A stretch of DNA of 64,000 nucleotides. Origin: Psychrobacter faecalis (GTDB taxonomy: Bacteria; Pseudomonadota; Gammaproteobacteria; Pseudomonadales; Moraxellaceae). The notes beneath the pieces are model-generated. The model made no database searches, had not been told where the DNA came from, and saw only the letters and a list, made by a program, of their open reading frames with translations. The first letter of the stretch is position 1. Each line of letters begins with the position of its first letter. Below are positions 8,615 through 18,296 of the stretch, in pieces. The stretch lies in assembly GCF_016107575.1 (NCBI RefSeq), contig NZ_JABAST010000001.1, positions 62,001 to 126,000 on the forward strand, written 5' to 3'. Position numbers and translations under genes: made by a program.

Positions 8615-11600
8615 TTACTTACTTACCAGCCCACTAAGCTCACTCATCAATACCGATAACGTTGATAAACTAATATCACTTTCATCATTGCTATCAATTT
8701 TTTGCATCTCAGCGGTGATGGAATCAAGCTGACTTTCATGACGAGATTTCCAGTCATTAAAGGCTTGTTTGGCATCAGGCTGCTTTAATAAAGTATCCAT
8801 CAGCATACGCAGACTGCGCGAAACTTCGTTGACAAGGGCATGACGCGCACGGCGATCCCAGTGGTCTTGCTGCGGTAAGGTGGCGATATTGTCCATCATC
8901 CAATCTAGCTGTAAAACGTGATAGGCCTCAAAGTATAAAGTGGCAATCTCATCGACTGGGCGTTCATACTGCTCAGCCAACAGCGCGGCATCTAGCGCAT
9001 CGACATGGTACGGCAACATCGCGAACATCGCCGCGTCATCCGCAGACAGCTCGTCTTCCGTTAAGCTTGTGATGTCTTCTTGCAAATACTCTGAGAATTG
9101 CTGCTCGATAAAACCGCCTGCTTTGGTCAATTTTTCCACACTGTCTTCAAAGCGCTCGATCATATCGGCAACTTGTAAATCCTGACCAAAGGCATTGATA
9201 AACCACACTACGCCATTTTCAAGCGCATCACGCAAACGTAGCTCAAGCTCAAGTAGCAAGGTGGCATCGACTTGATTGTCTAGTGACTCAAGTTTTTCCC
9301 AAGCTTTTGATACATGGAAGACATCACGAGCAATCGCATAGCCGCGCGCAATCGTAGCAAGCGTTTGCCCCGTTTCCTCAAATAAACGGAATAAGGCTTC
9401 GATACCCAAACGGTTGACGATGCTATTGGTCAAATAAGTACTGATGATTTCACGGTGCAGGCGATGTTCTTTCATCTCATCAAAGAAGTTTGCTGCCAGC
9501 TCATCAGGGAAGTATTGGCGCAGCTCATTAACGAAATACGGCGCATCAGGCAAATCTGACGCCAACAAATTATCGTACACCCACATTTTGCCGTAAGCCA
9601 TCACAACTGCCAGCTCTGGATTGGTGAGACCTGTGCCCGCTTTTTGACGCTTGGCAATCTCTTCATCCGATGGCAGATATTCAATGGCGCGATCAAGACG
9701 TCCTTCGCTTTCTAACATTTGAATAAAGCGTTGATGGTCACTTAAATTTGCCGCCGCGCGTAGATGGCTGAGCTCAAGCGCCTGTGGTTGTAGATAGTTT
9801 TGGCGCAGTACCAATTCAGCGACCGTATCGGTCATAGACTCTAACAGCTCATTACGCTGCTTGAGCGTCATGTCGCCTTGCTCAACCACTTTACCCAGTA
9901 AAATCTTAATATTGACTTCATGATCCGAGCAGTTGACGCCGCCTGAGTTGTCAATGGCATCGGTATAAATGCGCCCGCCCGTTTGTGCGTATTCGATACG
10001 CCCTTGCTGGGTAAAGCCTAAGTTACCGCCTTCGCCAACGACCGCCGCCCGCAGCTCACCACCGTTGACGCGCACGGCATCATTGGCGCGGTCACCAACA
10101 TCGGCATGACTTTCATTGGCGCTTTTCACGTAAGTTCCGATACCGCCATTCCAAATCAAATCAACTGGCGATTTTAGCAGCGCGCTGATTAACTCGTTGG
10201 GTGCAAGGCTATCTTCACTGATATCAAATAATGCTTTCATCTCAGGGCTAATAACAATGGTTTTATCTTGACGTGAGAACACGCCACCACCTTGGCTGAT
10301 GAGCGATTTTTCATAGTCGTCCCACGTTGAACGCGGCAGATTAAATAAACGCTCACGCTCGGTATAAGACGCGGCGGTATCTGGGTTTGGATCGATAAAG
10401 ATATGTAGATGGTTAAAGGCTGCGACCAACTTAGTATGTGTGGATCTGAGCATGCCGTTACCAAAAACGTCGCCACTCATATCGCCAATACCAACAACGG
10501 TGAAATCATCACGGTTTTGAATGTCCATACCGCGCATACGGAAGTGGCGCTTGACCGACTCCCAACCACCGCGAGCGGTGATACCCATCGCTTTATGGTC
10601 ATAACCGACCGAGCCGCCTGAAGCAAAGGCATCATCGAGCCAAAAGTTATACTCGCTTGATAAGGCATTGGCGATATCTGAGAAGGTAGCGGTACCTTTA
10701 TCAGCAGCAACGACTAAGTACGGGTCGTCCTCATCATGACGTACGGTGTTGGCTGGCGGGACAATTTTGCCATCGACAATATTGTCGGTCACATCAAGCA
10801 TACCGCGCAGGAACGCTTGATAACAGGCGATGCCCTCTGCTTGGAAGGCTTCACGGCCATCAGCCATGGTTTTGGTCTTGACGATAAAACCGCCTTTGGA
10901 GCCAACCGGGACAATGACCGCGTTTTTGACCATTTGCGCTTTGACTAGACCAAGTACTTCGGTACGGAAATCTTCCATACGGTCCGACCAGCGTAGACCG
11001 CCGCGAGCGACTTTACCGCCGCGTAAATGCACCGCTTCAACACGTGGTGAATAAACAAATATCTCAAACATAGGCTTAGGTTTGGGTAAGTTTGGAATAT
11101 CTGCCGCCAAAAACTTAAACGATAAACGGTCTTTACGTTGACCATCCGCTTCTCTTTGATAGAAGTTGGTACGCACCATGGCATTAATCAAATCTAAATA
11201 CCAACGCAGGATACGATCTTCATCTAAACTACTGACGCCAGCCAAGGCGCTGTTGATTTGCTCTCGAGTTTGACTGGTTTTGCTGGCGCGCTCCTCTTCA
11301 CTGTATTTAGGATTCATGCGCGCATCGAATAGCTCGCTTAAGGCAATGCTAATGGCACTATTTTTTACCACGGTTTGCTGAATATAAGCACTAGAGAACG
11401 GCGCTTTTGCTTGCATCATATAACGCGATAAGGCACGCAGTACCACCACATCATACGTGTCGAGTTTGGTGGTTAATACCAGCTCATTAAAGGAATCACT
11501 CTCAACGCGCCCTGCCCATATTTGCTTTAGGCTATCTTCAAACTGCGCGCGTACCACTTGCATATCGATGGTGTCAACATGCTCAAGCACCAGCTCATAC

Positions 11601-13423
11601 TCTTGCATCCAAATCGGCTGCTCTGGTAAATCGAACTCATAGGTTTGCGCTGAGATGACCGATACGCCAAAGTTTTCTAGTACCGGCAAGACTTTTGAGA
11701 GAATCACAGGATTTTGGCGACCATATAGTTTTAGGTGCAGCTGATTGCTGGCGCCGCCCGTTGACTGATATAAATGCCAAATCATTGGCTGCTCGTCATT
11801 TAAGCCCGCCAGACGTTTGGTATCTTCGACCGCCGTCCGCGCATCAAAGCGTTCTTGATAGGCTGCAGGAATATAGCTTAAGAAGCGGCGCATTAAGGCA
11901 TTTGCTTGCTGCTCGCCGACATTATCGAGCAGCATTTTTTGATAATTATCGCGCCATGATTGCATGAGAGCCGACAGCTTATCCTGTAGCGCCGCCGTAT
12001 CCACGTCATTCACTTGACCCGGTATCGTACGCACATGGACGTGGACGCGGGCGTGTTCTGATTCGTTAAATTCCGTGGTAAAGCCAGATGACGTACCGCC
12101 GTAAGCGTCTTTTAAGACGTTTTGTACTTTAATACGCAGCTCGGTATTGAATTTATCACGTGGAATATAGACCAAGCAGGATACAAAGCGCTGATAATGA
12201 TCGACTCGGCTAAATAAGCGCAAGCTTTTTTTATCTTGCAATTGGCTAATACCAGAGACGATAGGATATAACTCTTCAACGCTGGCTTGAAACAAATCAT
12301 CGCGCGGTAAAGAGTTAATCACATGCATCATTTTATGATACGCATGACCATCACGTGGTAAATCCGCCATCGCCATGATTTTATTGGCTTTTTCACGTAG
12401 CAGCGGAATCTGTTGTACGCTTAGCTGATAGGCTTGCGCGGTAAATAGACCGATAAAGCGATATTCGCCAATCAGCTTGCCATGGTCATCAAACTTATGA
12501 ATGCCTAAAAAATCCATGTATACCGGGCGATGAACGGGTGACACACGGCTTGATTTAGACAACATCAATACGCGTGGCTCGGTTAATAACTTTTTTAGAT
12601 TATGAGGCAACTCATCAAAGCTTTTTGAGAGCGTATCCTCACTTCCGCCGCGCAACAGGCCAAGCCCACTATTACCAATGGCAAATAAGTCTAAATTGTC
12701 ATCATTTTCTAAGCGGTACTCGCGATAGCCTAAAAAGATAAAATGCTCGTCTAATACCCAATCCAAAAACGCTTGAATTTCTTGCGGCGAATAATACACT
12801 TCGGGTAGATTTTGACCAGCCAGCTCCGCTTTTATATCGGTCAGCTTGCCGCGTATCTGCTGCCAGTCATCAACGACGATATCAAGGGTATCGATTTTTG
12901 CCAGCAGCATCTGCTTTAATGCCGCCAACTCGTCATTGTTTTGATAAGCGATTTCGCAATGAATCAAAGACATTTTTGAGGTGTCGCTTTCATGCGCACT
13001 TTCGACATGAGTGATATCGCCATTTTCATCGCGCTCGACGCCAATAATAATATTATAAGTACGATGGACGTCGATACCTTCTGCTTCCAAGCTCATTAAA
13101 ATGGTATCGACCAAAAATGGTCTGTCGTAAGCGACTATTTGTATAACCGTATGCGAGCTATGAAAATGCTGCTCTTCTGCGATGGGGTTTAAAATAGCAA
13201 GCTGCGGCTGACTGCCGTCATAAGCTTTGAGCAAGGTGAAATGATGCAGCGCCATACCAGCCAAATCCATATTACTGATATCTTTCGCCACTTCTTGATG
13301 CAACGTCTGATAATAGCTATGAATAAAATGGTCAAATAGCGATTTGTCTTTTTGTACATAACTGGTGGCAATATCGCTTATCTGGCTGATCCGCTCTTTT
13401 GCGATATTTAAGTTGTGAGGCAT
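8615..13423 (-). CDS. gdhB: NAD-specific glutamate dehydrogenase, large (180-kDa) type
   Basis: Oxidatively deaminates glutamate to 2-oxoglutarate and ammonium with NAD. About 1,602 residues, the usual length of the large bacterial class (Pseudomonas GdhB, Streptomyces Gdh). The N-terminal half carries regulatory ACT-like regions; the catalytic block contains HLRGGKVARGGLRWSDRMED, the KAQMVKNAVIVPVGSKGGF substrate-binding segment and the DMSGDVFGNGML nucleotide-binding region. The chosen ATG at 13423 is 8 nt after AAAGGA; the ATG six bases upstream (13429) would be too close to that site. Monocistronic, ending against the terminator at 8521-8554. Confidence 0.95.
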   Translation of the reverse strand: MPHNLNIAKERISQISDIATSYVQKDKSLFDHFIHSYYQTLHQEVAKDISNMDLAGMALHHFTLLKAYDGSQPQLAILNPIAEEQHFHSSHTVIQIVAYDRPFLVDTILMSLEAEGIDVHRTYNIIIGVERDENGDITHVESAHESDTSKMSLIHCEIAYQNNDELAALKQMLLAKIDTLDIVVDDWQQIRGKLTDIKAELAGQNLPEVYYSPQEIQAFLDWVLDEHFIFLGYREYRLENDDNLDLFAIGNSGLGLLRGGSEDTLSKSFDELPHNLKKLLTEPRVLMLSKSSRVSPVHRPVYMDFLGIHKFDDHGKLIGEYRFIGLFTAQAYQLSVQQIPLLREKANKIMAMADLPRDGHAYHKMMHVINSLPRDDLFQASVEELYPIVSGISQLQDKKSLRLFSRVDHYQRFVSCLVYIPRDKFNTELRIKVQNVLKDAYGGTSSGFTTEFNESEHARVHVHVRTIPGQVNDVDTAALQDKLSALMQSWRDNYQKMLLDNVGEQQANALMRRFLSYIPAAYQERFDARTAVEDTKRLAGLNDEQPMIWHLYQSTGGASNQLHLKLYGRQNPVILSKVLPVLENFGVSVISAQTYEFDLPEQPIWMQEYELVLEHVDTIDMQVVRAQFEDSLKQIWAGRVESDSFNELVLTTKLDTYDVVVLRALSRYMMQAKAPFSSAYIQQTVVKNSAISIALSELFDARMNPKYSEEERASKTSQTREQINSALAGVSSLDEDRILRWYLDLINAMVRTNFYQREADGQRKDRLSFKFLAADIPNLPKPKPMFEIFVYSPRVEAVHLRGGKVARGGLRWSDRMEDFRTEVLGLVKAQMVKNAVIVPVGSKGGFIVKTKTMADGREAFQAEGIACYQAFLRGMLDVTDNIVDGKIVPPANTVRHDEDDPYLVVAADKGTATFSDIANALSSEYNFWLDDAFASGGSVGYDHKAMGITARGGWESVKRHFRMRGMDIQNRDDFTVVGIGDMSGDVFGNGMLRSTHTKLVAAFNHLHIFIDPNPDTAASYTERERLFNLPRSTWDDYEKSLISQGGGVFSRQDKTIVISPEMKALFDISEDSLAPNELISALLKSPVDLIWNGGIGTYVKSANESHADVGDRANDAVRVNGGELRAAVVGEGGNLGFTQQGRIEYAQTGGRIYTDAIDNSGGVNCSDHEVNIKILLGKVVEQGDMTLKQRNELLESMTDTVAELVLRQNYLQPQALELSHLRAAANLSDHQRFIQMLESEGRLDRAIEYLPSDEEIAKRQKAGTGLTNPELAVVMAYGKMWVYDNLLASDLPDAPYFVNELRQYFPDELAANFFDEMKEHRLHREIISTYLTNSIVNRLGIEALFRLFEETGQTLATIARGYAIARDVFHVSKAWEKLESLDNQVDATLLLELELRLRDALENGVVWFINAFGQDLQVADMIERFEDSVEKLTKAGGFIEQQFSEYLQEDITSLTEDELSADDAAMFAMLPYHVDALDAALLAEQYERPVDEIATLYFEAYHVLQLDWMMDNIATLPQQDHWDRRARHALVNEVSRSLRMLMDTLLKQPDAKQAFNDWKSRHESQLDSITAEMQKIDSNDESDISLSTLSVLMSELSGLVSK

Positions 13424-13797
13424 ATCCATTGTCCTTTGTTATAGGTTTGTCGTTCTCGTTTTTGCAATAACCAATCATTGGTATCTACTAGTGCCAACCT
13501 ATCAAAGTGTAACGCACTGCGGCGTCTAGCAAAAGCGTACAACATCATTTCATGAATCAGCAATATGTCGATAACCTTTGATAATGAGACAGTTAATGAG
13601 AGAGTCTTTAATAATTAAGACAATAACATCCTAACCTCATCTAAAACTTGCTGACAGGTGGATACTCATGACAATCATGGCGTTTTTTTGTTAGAATACC
13701 GCAGTATATTGCAGCAGATTTTGCTGGCTCGCTATTAACTCCCAAAAAACTAACTCACAAACAACTCACAATGAATTTTGATGCTAAGGGCAGACGT
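13424..13797. other. Divergent intergenic region gdhB / purD
   Basis: About 370 bp holding the promoters for both divergent genes. Only the purD promoter could be placed with some confidence. No riboswitch or small RNA structure was recognised. Confidence 0.4.
13668..13697 (+). promoter_or_regulatory. Candidate sigma-70 promoter of purD
   Basis: -35 ATGACA at 13668-13673 (one mismatch to TTGACA), 18-bp spacer, and an extended -10 TG-T-TAGAAT with the hexamer at 13692-13697. It lies about 100 bp upstream of the purD start. Placement is by consensus only. Confidence 0.5.
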
Positions 13798-15135
13798 ATG
13801 ATGAATATTTTGGTGATTGGCTCAGGTGGTCGCGAACACGCACTCGCATGGCAGTGTGCAAAAGACGACAAGGTACAAAACATCTACGTCGCTCCCGGTA
13901 ATGCTGGCACCGCCCTTGAGCCCAAATGCCAAAACGTCACCTTAGAAGATACAGCCGATGCTGACGAACACAGTGCGGTCATCGAATTTTGCCAAAATAA
14001 CGCCATTGATATGGTGATTGTCGGTCCAGAAGCGCCGTTGGTAACCGGTATCGTTGATGCTTGTCGTGCAGCCGGCATCAAAGCATGGGGGCCAACCGCT
14101 TATTGTGCGCAGCTTGAAGGCTCAAAAACCTTTGCCAAAGAATTTATGGAACAAAACAATGTTCCAACCGCAGCCTATCAAGGCTTTACGGACGCTACTG
14201 CTGCCAAAGCCTATATCGATGAGCAAGGCGCACCGATTGTGATCAAAGCCGACGGTTTGGCTGCGGGTAAAGGCGTTATCGTCGCCGAAACCATCGAGCA
14301 GGCGCACGAAGCAATTGACGATATGCTTGCGGATAATAAATTTGGCGATGCTGGTAGCCGTGTGGTTATCGAGCAATTCTTGCAAGGGGAAGAAGCCAGC
14401 TTTATTTGCATGGTAGATGGTGACAACATCTTACCGATGGCAACCAGCCAAGACCATAAACGTGCGTTTGAAGGCGATACGGGACCAAATACTGGCGGCA
14501 TGGGTGCTTACTCCCCTGCGCCAGTGGTCACCCAAGACGTTCACGATAAGGTAATGGCGCAAATTATCCAACCTGTTGTTGATGCCATGAAAGCTGCCGG
14601 CCATCCTTATACCGGATTTTTATACGCTGGACTAATGATTGATGAGGCGGGCGACCCGTATGTGATTGAGTTTAACTGCCGTTTTGGCGACCCAGAAACG
14701 CAGCCGATTTTGATGCGTTTACAATCATCGATGGTTGACTTGGTAGCCCAAGGCTTAAATGGTAAATTACCAAGCGCCGCCAATTGGGATGAGCGCCCTG
14801 CTCTCGGTATTGTCGTTGCTTCAAAAGGCTATCCTGAAACCTCATCCAAAGGTGATGTGATTACTGGTATGCCAGAGTTGGATAATGATAATCAAAAGTC
14901 AGTCAAAGTTTTTCATGCTGGCACGGCTTTCTCTAATAACGATACGTTTAGTGATGATAATGATGAGAAAGAAGTGGTGACCAATGGCGGGCGCGTATTG
15001 TGCGTGACGGCATTGGCTGATAGCATTTCTGGTGCACAGCAAGCCGCATTGACCGTGACAGGCGCGATTAGCTTTGATGGCGCTCATTATCGCCGTGATA
15101 TCGGTCACCAGGCGATTGCTCGCGAAAATGTTTAA
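13798..15135 (+). CDS. purD: Phosphoribosylamine-glycine ligase
   Basis: GAR synthetase, second step of de novo purine synthesis: joins glycine to phosphoribosylamine with ATP. The N-terminal MNILVIGSGGREHALAW is diagnostic; the ATP-grasp region includes KADGLAAGKGVIVA, GGMGAYSPAP and EFNCRFGDPETQ. The longer frame starts at 13771, but AAGGG about 8 nt before 13798 and the family N terminus favour 13798/13801. A short acidic Asn/Asp insert (SNNDTFSDDNDEKE) lies near the C terminus. Stands alone, not in a pur operon, and is closed by a hairpin terminator. Confidence 0.96.
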   Translation: MMNILVIGSGGREHALAWQCAKDDKVQNIYVAPGNAGTALEPKCQNVTLEDTADADEHSAVIEFCQNNAIDMVIVGPEAPLVTGIVDACRAAGIKAWGPTAYCAQLEGSKTFAKEFMEQNNVPTAAYQGFTDATAAKAYIDEQGAPIVIKADGLAAGKGVIVAETIEQAHEAIDDMLADNKFGDAGSRVVIEQFLQGEEASFICMVDGDNILPMATSQDHKRAFEGDTGPNTGGMGAYSPAPVVTQDVHDKVMAQIIQPVVDAMKAAGHPYTGFLYAGLMIDEAGDPYVIEFNCRFGDPETQPILMRLQSSMVDLVAQGLNGKLPSAANWDERPALGIVVASKGYPETSSKGDVITGMPELDNDNQKSVKVFHAGTAFSNNDTFSDDNDEKEVVTNGGRVLCVTALADSISGAQQAALTVTGAISFDGAHYRRDIGHQAIARENV

Positions 15136-15517
15136 TATGGTTAGGCCAATTTAAAACTTATATCGTTTTTCTTATATTGTTTTTATGGCAATCCGATCTA
15201 GTGTAATGCTAGGTCGGATTTTTCGTTTGCTCATTTTTTATGAGCGTATTTTAAAAATTATCTTTGGCGGCTTAGTGTTAGAATAAGGCTATTTATTGTG
15301 GCGCTTGATTTTGAGCGCTTTAATGCTCGGTCGTAGCATGTAACATAGCAATTCATAGATTTACTTTTAATAAGCATACGTTAATTTACAAAGTAACGGT
15401 TCATGCTAAGCATGGGCATCTCAATCTACCGCCCGTTATATGATACAATTTTGTACCAGTACGTCGCATCTCCTTGTATTGTCGGTTTACGCCCGCACAT
15501 CAATAGCAACCGGATGA
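15136..15517. other. Intergenic region between purD and the ABC1-kinase gene
   Basis: Holds the purD terminator at its left end. A second TG-T-TAGAAT extended -10-like sequence lies at 15276-15284, about 235 bp before the next gene, and could start its transcript. Nothing else recognised. Confidence 0.35.
15190..15221 (+). terminator. Terminator of purD
   Basis: Hairpin AATCCGATCTAG-TGTAATG-CTAGGTCGGATT with one G-T pair, followed by TTT, 55 bp after the purD stop. Confidence 0.85.
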
Positions 15518-16939
15518 ATGATTATATTTATGGCAAATGATACCTCTAGACCCTCTAATAATAAACCGTCTAATAACAAGCAATCCATCGACAACCTGAA
15601 GACCTCAGGGTTTGAGCGTCGGATGTCTATTGCGAAAACCTCCTTAAATATCGGTCGTCGTTGGGCAGGTAATAGTGTGTCTGGTATGTTTTTGAATAAA
15701 GAAGCACGTACGGCGCGCAATCAAATTTTTATGGAAGAACAGGCGCACTATCTAGCAGAAGAGCTAGGTAAATTAAAAGGGTCGGTGGTAAAAATTGGTC
15801 AAATGCTAGCAATTTATGGCGAACATATATTACCGCCTGAAATCACGCGCGCCCTGCAAACACTCAATGACGATACCGCCACCTTAGCATGGCCAAAAAT
15901 CGAGGTCACATTACGCCAATTATTGGGCGCGAAGTTAAATGAGCTAAAAGTTGATCCCGTTCCTATTGGTACCGCTTCCCTCGCCCAAGTTCATCGCGCA
16001 ACGGTATTGGCAACGGGCGAGCAAGTGGTGTTAAAAATCCAATATCCCGGTGTGGCCGATGCCATCAATTCTGACTTGGCTTTATTTAAGCGTTTATTAA
16101 AAGTCAGTAATATCGTACCGCAAACACGCGCCCTCGATGCGTGGTTTGAAGAGATACGCGACCTCCTCCATCATGAAGTTGACTACGAAGCGGAAGCAGC
16201 GACCACGGAGCGTTTTTATGAGCGCTTACTGGGCGACCCACGTTATATCGTACCCAAAATCAATCGTACTTACTCAACCAAACGCTTGTTATGCATGTCT
16301 TATGAGCCAGGCATTACGGTGGTCTCGGAAGCGCTACAGTTATTGTCACATGAGCGCCGCAACGCTATCGGTCAAGCCGCTATCGAAATCATGATGCAAG
16401 AGATTTTTGTATGGGGCGAGATGCAAACGGATCCCAATTTTGGTAATTACCTCGTTCGTGTCGCTGCTGATGAAAACGAAATCGATAAGCTGGTATTGCT
16501 AGATTTTGGTGCCATTCGCCAATTCGACGATAACTTACTAACCATTGCTCACGGGCTATTACGAGCTGGCTATCATCATGACCATCAAGCAATGAAACGC
16601 GCCATGACCGGTTATGATTTTTTTGATAGCATGAGTGATAAAGTACGCTCCGATATCGCTTCATTATTTTTATTAGCGACAGAACCCTTTAGTGACCCTA
16701 CTTTAAACCCTGATATTCCCAAAAATTGCTTAGATGAACAGCAGCGTTATATCTGGGCGAACAGTAAGTTGCATACTCGCCTCTCAAATAACGCCACGCA
16801 AGCGATGCAGTCTTTTGAGTTTAACCTGCCGCCTAAAGAGTTTATGTTTATCAGTAGAAAATTTATCGGTGCCTATACCTTTTTGACGGTATTAGATGCT
16901 TATACCGATTCTAATAAATTGGTGAAGCCTTTTTTGTGA
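15518..16939 (+). CDS. ABC1/UbiB-family (AarF-type) atypical kinase-like protein
   Basis: 473 residues. The family-specific KxGQ motif is seen in GSVVKIGQMLAIYGEHILPPE near residue 90, replacing the glycine-rich loop. It is followed by PIGTASLAQVHRA, VVLKIQYPGV (nucleotide-binding Lys), HHEVDYEAEA and the LLDFGAIRQ metal-binding Asp. UbiB-family proteins support ubiquinone synthesis or lipid handling. This copy is shorter than E. coli UbiB (~546 residues), lacks an evident C-terminal membrane pair and is not near ubi genes, so its substrate is unknown. A second start at 15530 (MANDTSRPSNN) is equally likely; neither has a clear ribosome-binding site. Confidence 0.85.
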   Translation: MIIFMANDTSRPSNNKPSNNKQSIDNLKTSGFERRMSIAKTSLNIGRRWAGNSVSGMFLNKEARTARNQIFMEEQAHYLAEELGKLKGSVVKIGQMLAIYGEHILPPEITRALQTLNDDTATLAWPKIEVTLRQLLGAKLNELKVDPVPIGTASLAQVHRATVLATGEQVVLKIQYPGVADAINSDLALFKRLLKVSNIVPQTRALDAWFEEIRDLLHHEVDYEAEAATTERFYERLLGDPRYIVPKINRTYSTKRLLCMSYEPGITVVSEALQLLSHERRNAIGQAAIEIMMQEIFVWGEMQTDPNFGNYLVRVAADENEIDKLVLLDFGAIRQFDDNLLTIAHGLLRAGYHHDHQAMKRAMTGYDFFDSMSDKVRSDIASLFLLATEPFSDPTLNPDIPKNCLDEQQRYIWANSKLHTRLSNNATQAMQSFEFNLPPKEFMFISRKFIGAYTFLTVLDAYTDSNKLVKPFL

Positions 16940-16962
16940 TATAGGAAGGTTGATATTTTTTG

Positions 16963-16987
16963 GACCGCCTTTTGTGGCGGTCTTTTT
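16963..16987 (+). terminator. Terminator after the ABC1-kinase gene
   Basis: GACCGCC-TTTTGT-GGCGGTC stem followed by TTTTT, 24 bp after the stop codon. Confidence 0.85.
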
Positions 16988-17005
16988 ATGGTTTGTTTTT
17001 ATTTG

Positions 17006-17017
17006 CTTAGGCTATTT
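17006..17017. repeat. Short repeat CTTAGGCTATTT, copy 1
   Basis: Exact 12-mer found four times in this window, always in AT-rich noncoding sequence (also 17110, 38400 and 45728). Function unknown. Confidence 0.5.
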
Positions 17018-17109
17018 TATGTAATTATCTTCTTGATAATACATTTTTGTTTCATACTCTTTGTCCTTAATTTTTTATTCGGTAATTTTGATTATGATGC
17101 ATTTTTTTA

Positions 17110-17121
17110 CTTAGGCTATTT
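17110..17121. repeat. Short repeat CTTAGGCTATTT, copy 2
   Basis: Second exact copy, lying directly after the stop codon of the TrmB-like gene on its downstream side. Confidence 0.5.
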
Positions 17122-17122
17122 T

Positions 17123-17785
17123 TTATGCTTCATTACTTGCCTGCCAATTGTCGAATCGGGTTTGATAACCGTCAGGCTTACGCATGTTTAGCTGCCAACA
17201 AGTTTCACCGCGCGCTAGATACTTGACTTCAAAGTGTGTACGCTGACTATCGCTAGCGACTTTATGACGCGTATTCGGTAAGCACCAGACTTCATTGGCT
17301 TGCTGCTCTGCATTATCCATATACGCTTCTATATTAGTCGCCAGCACTACTTCTCCGCCTACTTGCAAACGAGAAAGCAAAAACTCAAAAAAAGGCATGT
17401 TTAACCACTGTTGGTTGGGGTTATGTTGCTCAGGATTGGGATATAAGATAAAAATACGCTCGATACTGTTTGGCGCGACAGCATGAACAATCCAAGCGAT
17501 GGCATCCGCATGAATCGCGCTGAGATTGCTTGATTTCTGCTGCCCGACCAATTTAGCAAAAGCATCGAATTTATTACGCGTACGCTCGATGGCTATTAGA
17601 TGCTTATCAGGATACTGCAGTGCAAAGCTAAGCGCATGCTTGCCCTTCCCTGCGCCAATCTCCAATACCAAAGGCAGCTGTCTATTCATCAATACTTCTG
17701 GAGTCATAAAATCGCGCGGTGCTGAAAGTTTTTGGGGTTGAAAGGCACGCTGCTGCTTATGCGAAAGCTCAAGATTGTCAGTCAT
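17123..17785 (-). CDS. TrmB-like SAM-dependent methyltransferase, divergent
   Basis: 220 residues with a class I methyltransferase fold: motif I VLEIGAGKGKHALSFA near 40-55, motif II-like LIAIERTRNKF, then HADAIAW, and a TrmB-like end (FEVKYLARGETCWQLNMRKP). True tRNA m7G46 methyltransferases carry a PDPWPKKRH-type catalytic segment. Here the equivalent reads YPNPEQHNPNQQW, so the catalytic Asp-Pro-Trp and the basic patch are absent. It is most likely a TrmB paralogue with another substrate or reduced activity. Good AAGGA site 6 nt before the ATG. Confidence 0.7.
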   Translation of the reverse strand: MTDNLELSHKQQRAFQPQKLSAPRDFMTPEVLMNRQLPLVLEIGAGKGKHALSFALQYPDKHLIAIERTRNKFDAFAKLVGQQKSSNLSAIHADAIAWIVHAVAPNSIERIFILYPNPEQHNPNQQWLNMPFFEFLLSRLQVGGEVVLATNIEAYMDNAEQQANEVWCLPNTRHKVASDSQRTHFEVKYLARGETCWQLNMRKPDGYQTRFDNWQASNEA

Positions 17786-18019
17786 CTACTATCCTTAAGG
17801 GATTTGTCATTTGTCATTATCCGACCGCATGCTATTATATAGTCAATCCAGCCTAATAGTAATACAACGTCCATGCTTATCGAACGACAATTATTAATGC
17901 CGCAGGGCGATTGCTTATAAAGCTGGAAAACTCACATTATTCATACTCGCTATTGATTAGAAGCGCTGTCTTAAATGACAGCATTTATTGATAGCCCATA
18001 GGATATACCTACTTTTATT

Positions 18020-18232
18020 ATGACTGAATCTACTTCTAGCAACAGCGACCACAATACCAACCCCTTACCCAAAACCTATCCTTGTCCAGAATGCGGCAAC
18101 CAAACTGCGTGGCAAGACAATAAATATAAGCCGTTTTGCAGTCATCACTGCAAGCTTATTGACTTAGGCGCATGGGCAAGTGAAGAATATACCTTACCTG
18201 CTGAATCGACGCCGTTTTCTGATGAACTCTAA
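18020..18232 (+). CDS. yacG: DNA gyrase inhibitor YacG
   Basis: 70-residue zinc protein. [12 protein letters not shown] and [20 protein letters not shown] give the YacG pattern CX2C-X14-CX3C. In E. coli YacG binds GyrB and inhibits supercoiling. The acidic C-terminal tail is typical. It usually sits with coaE and pilD; here it is next to an argD-type gene instead, 64 bp upstream and on the same strand. Confidence 0.92.
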   Translation: MTESTSSNSDHNTNPLPKTYPCPECGNQTAWQDNKYKPFCSHHCKLIDLGAWASEEYTLPAESTPFSDEL

Positions 18233-18296
18233 TTATCTATTCACTCCCATTAAACCTTTTACCCTCTAACTCTTTATTATGCCAAGGATGTTTTAC

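Noticed and set aside
16988-17191. Hydrophobic 67-codon frame between the ABC1-kinase and TrmB-like genes
   Set aside because: Begins in the terminator tail, is Phe/Leu-rich only because the spacer is T-rich, and overlaps the end of the TrmB-like gene.
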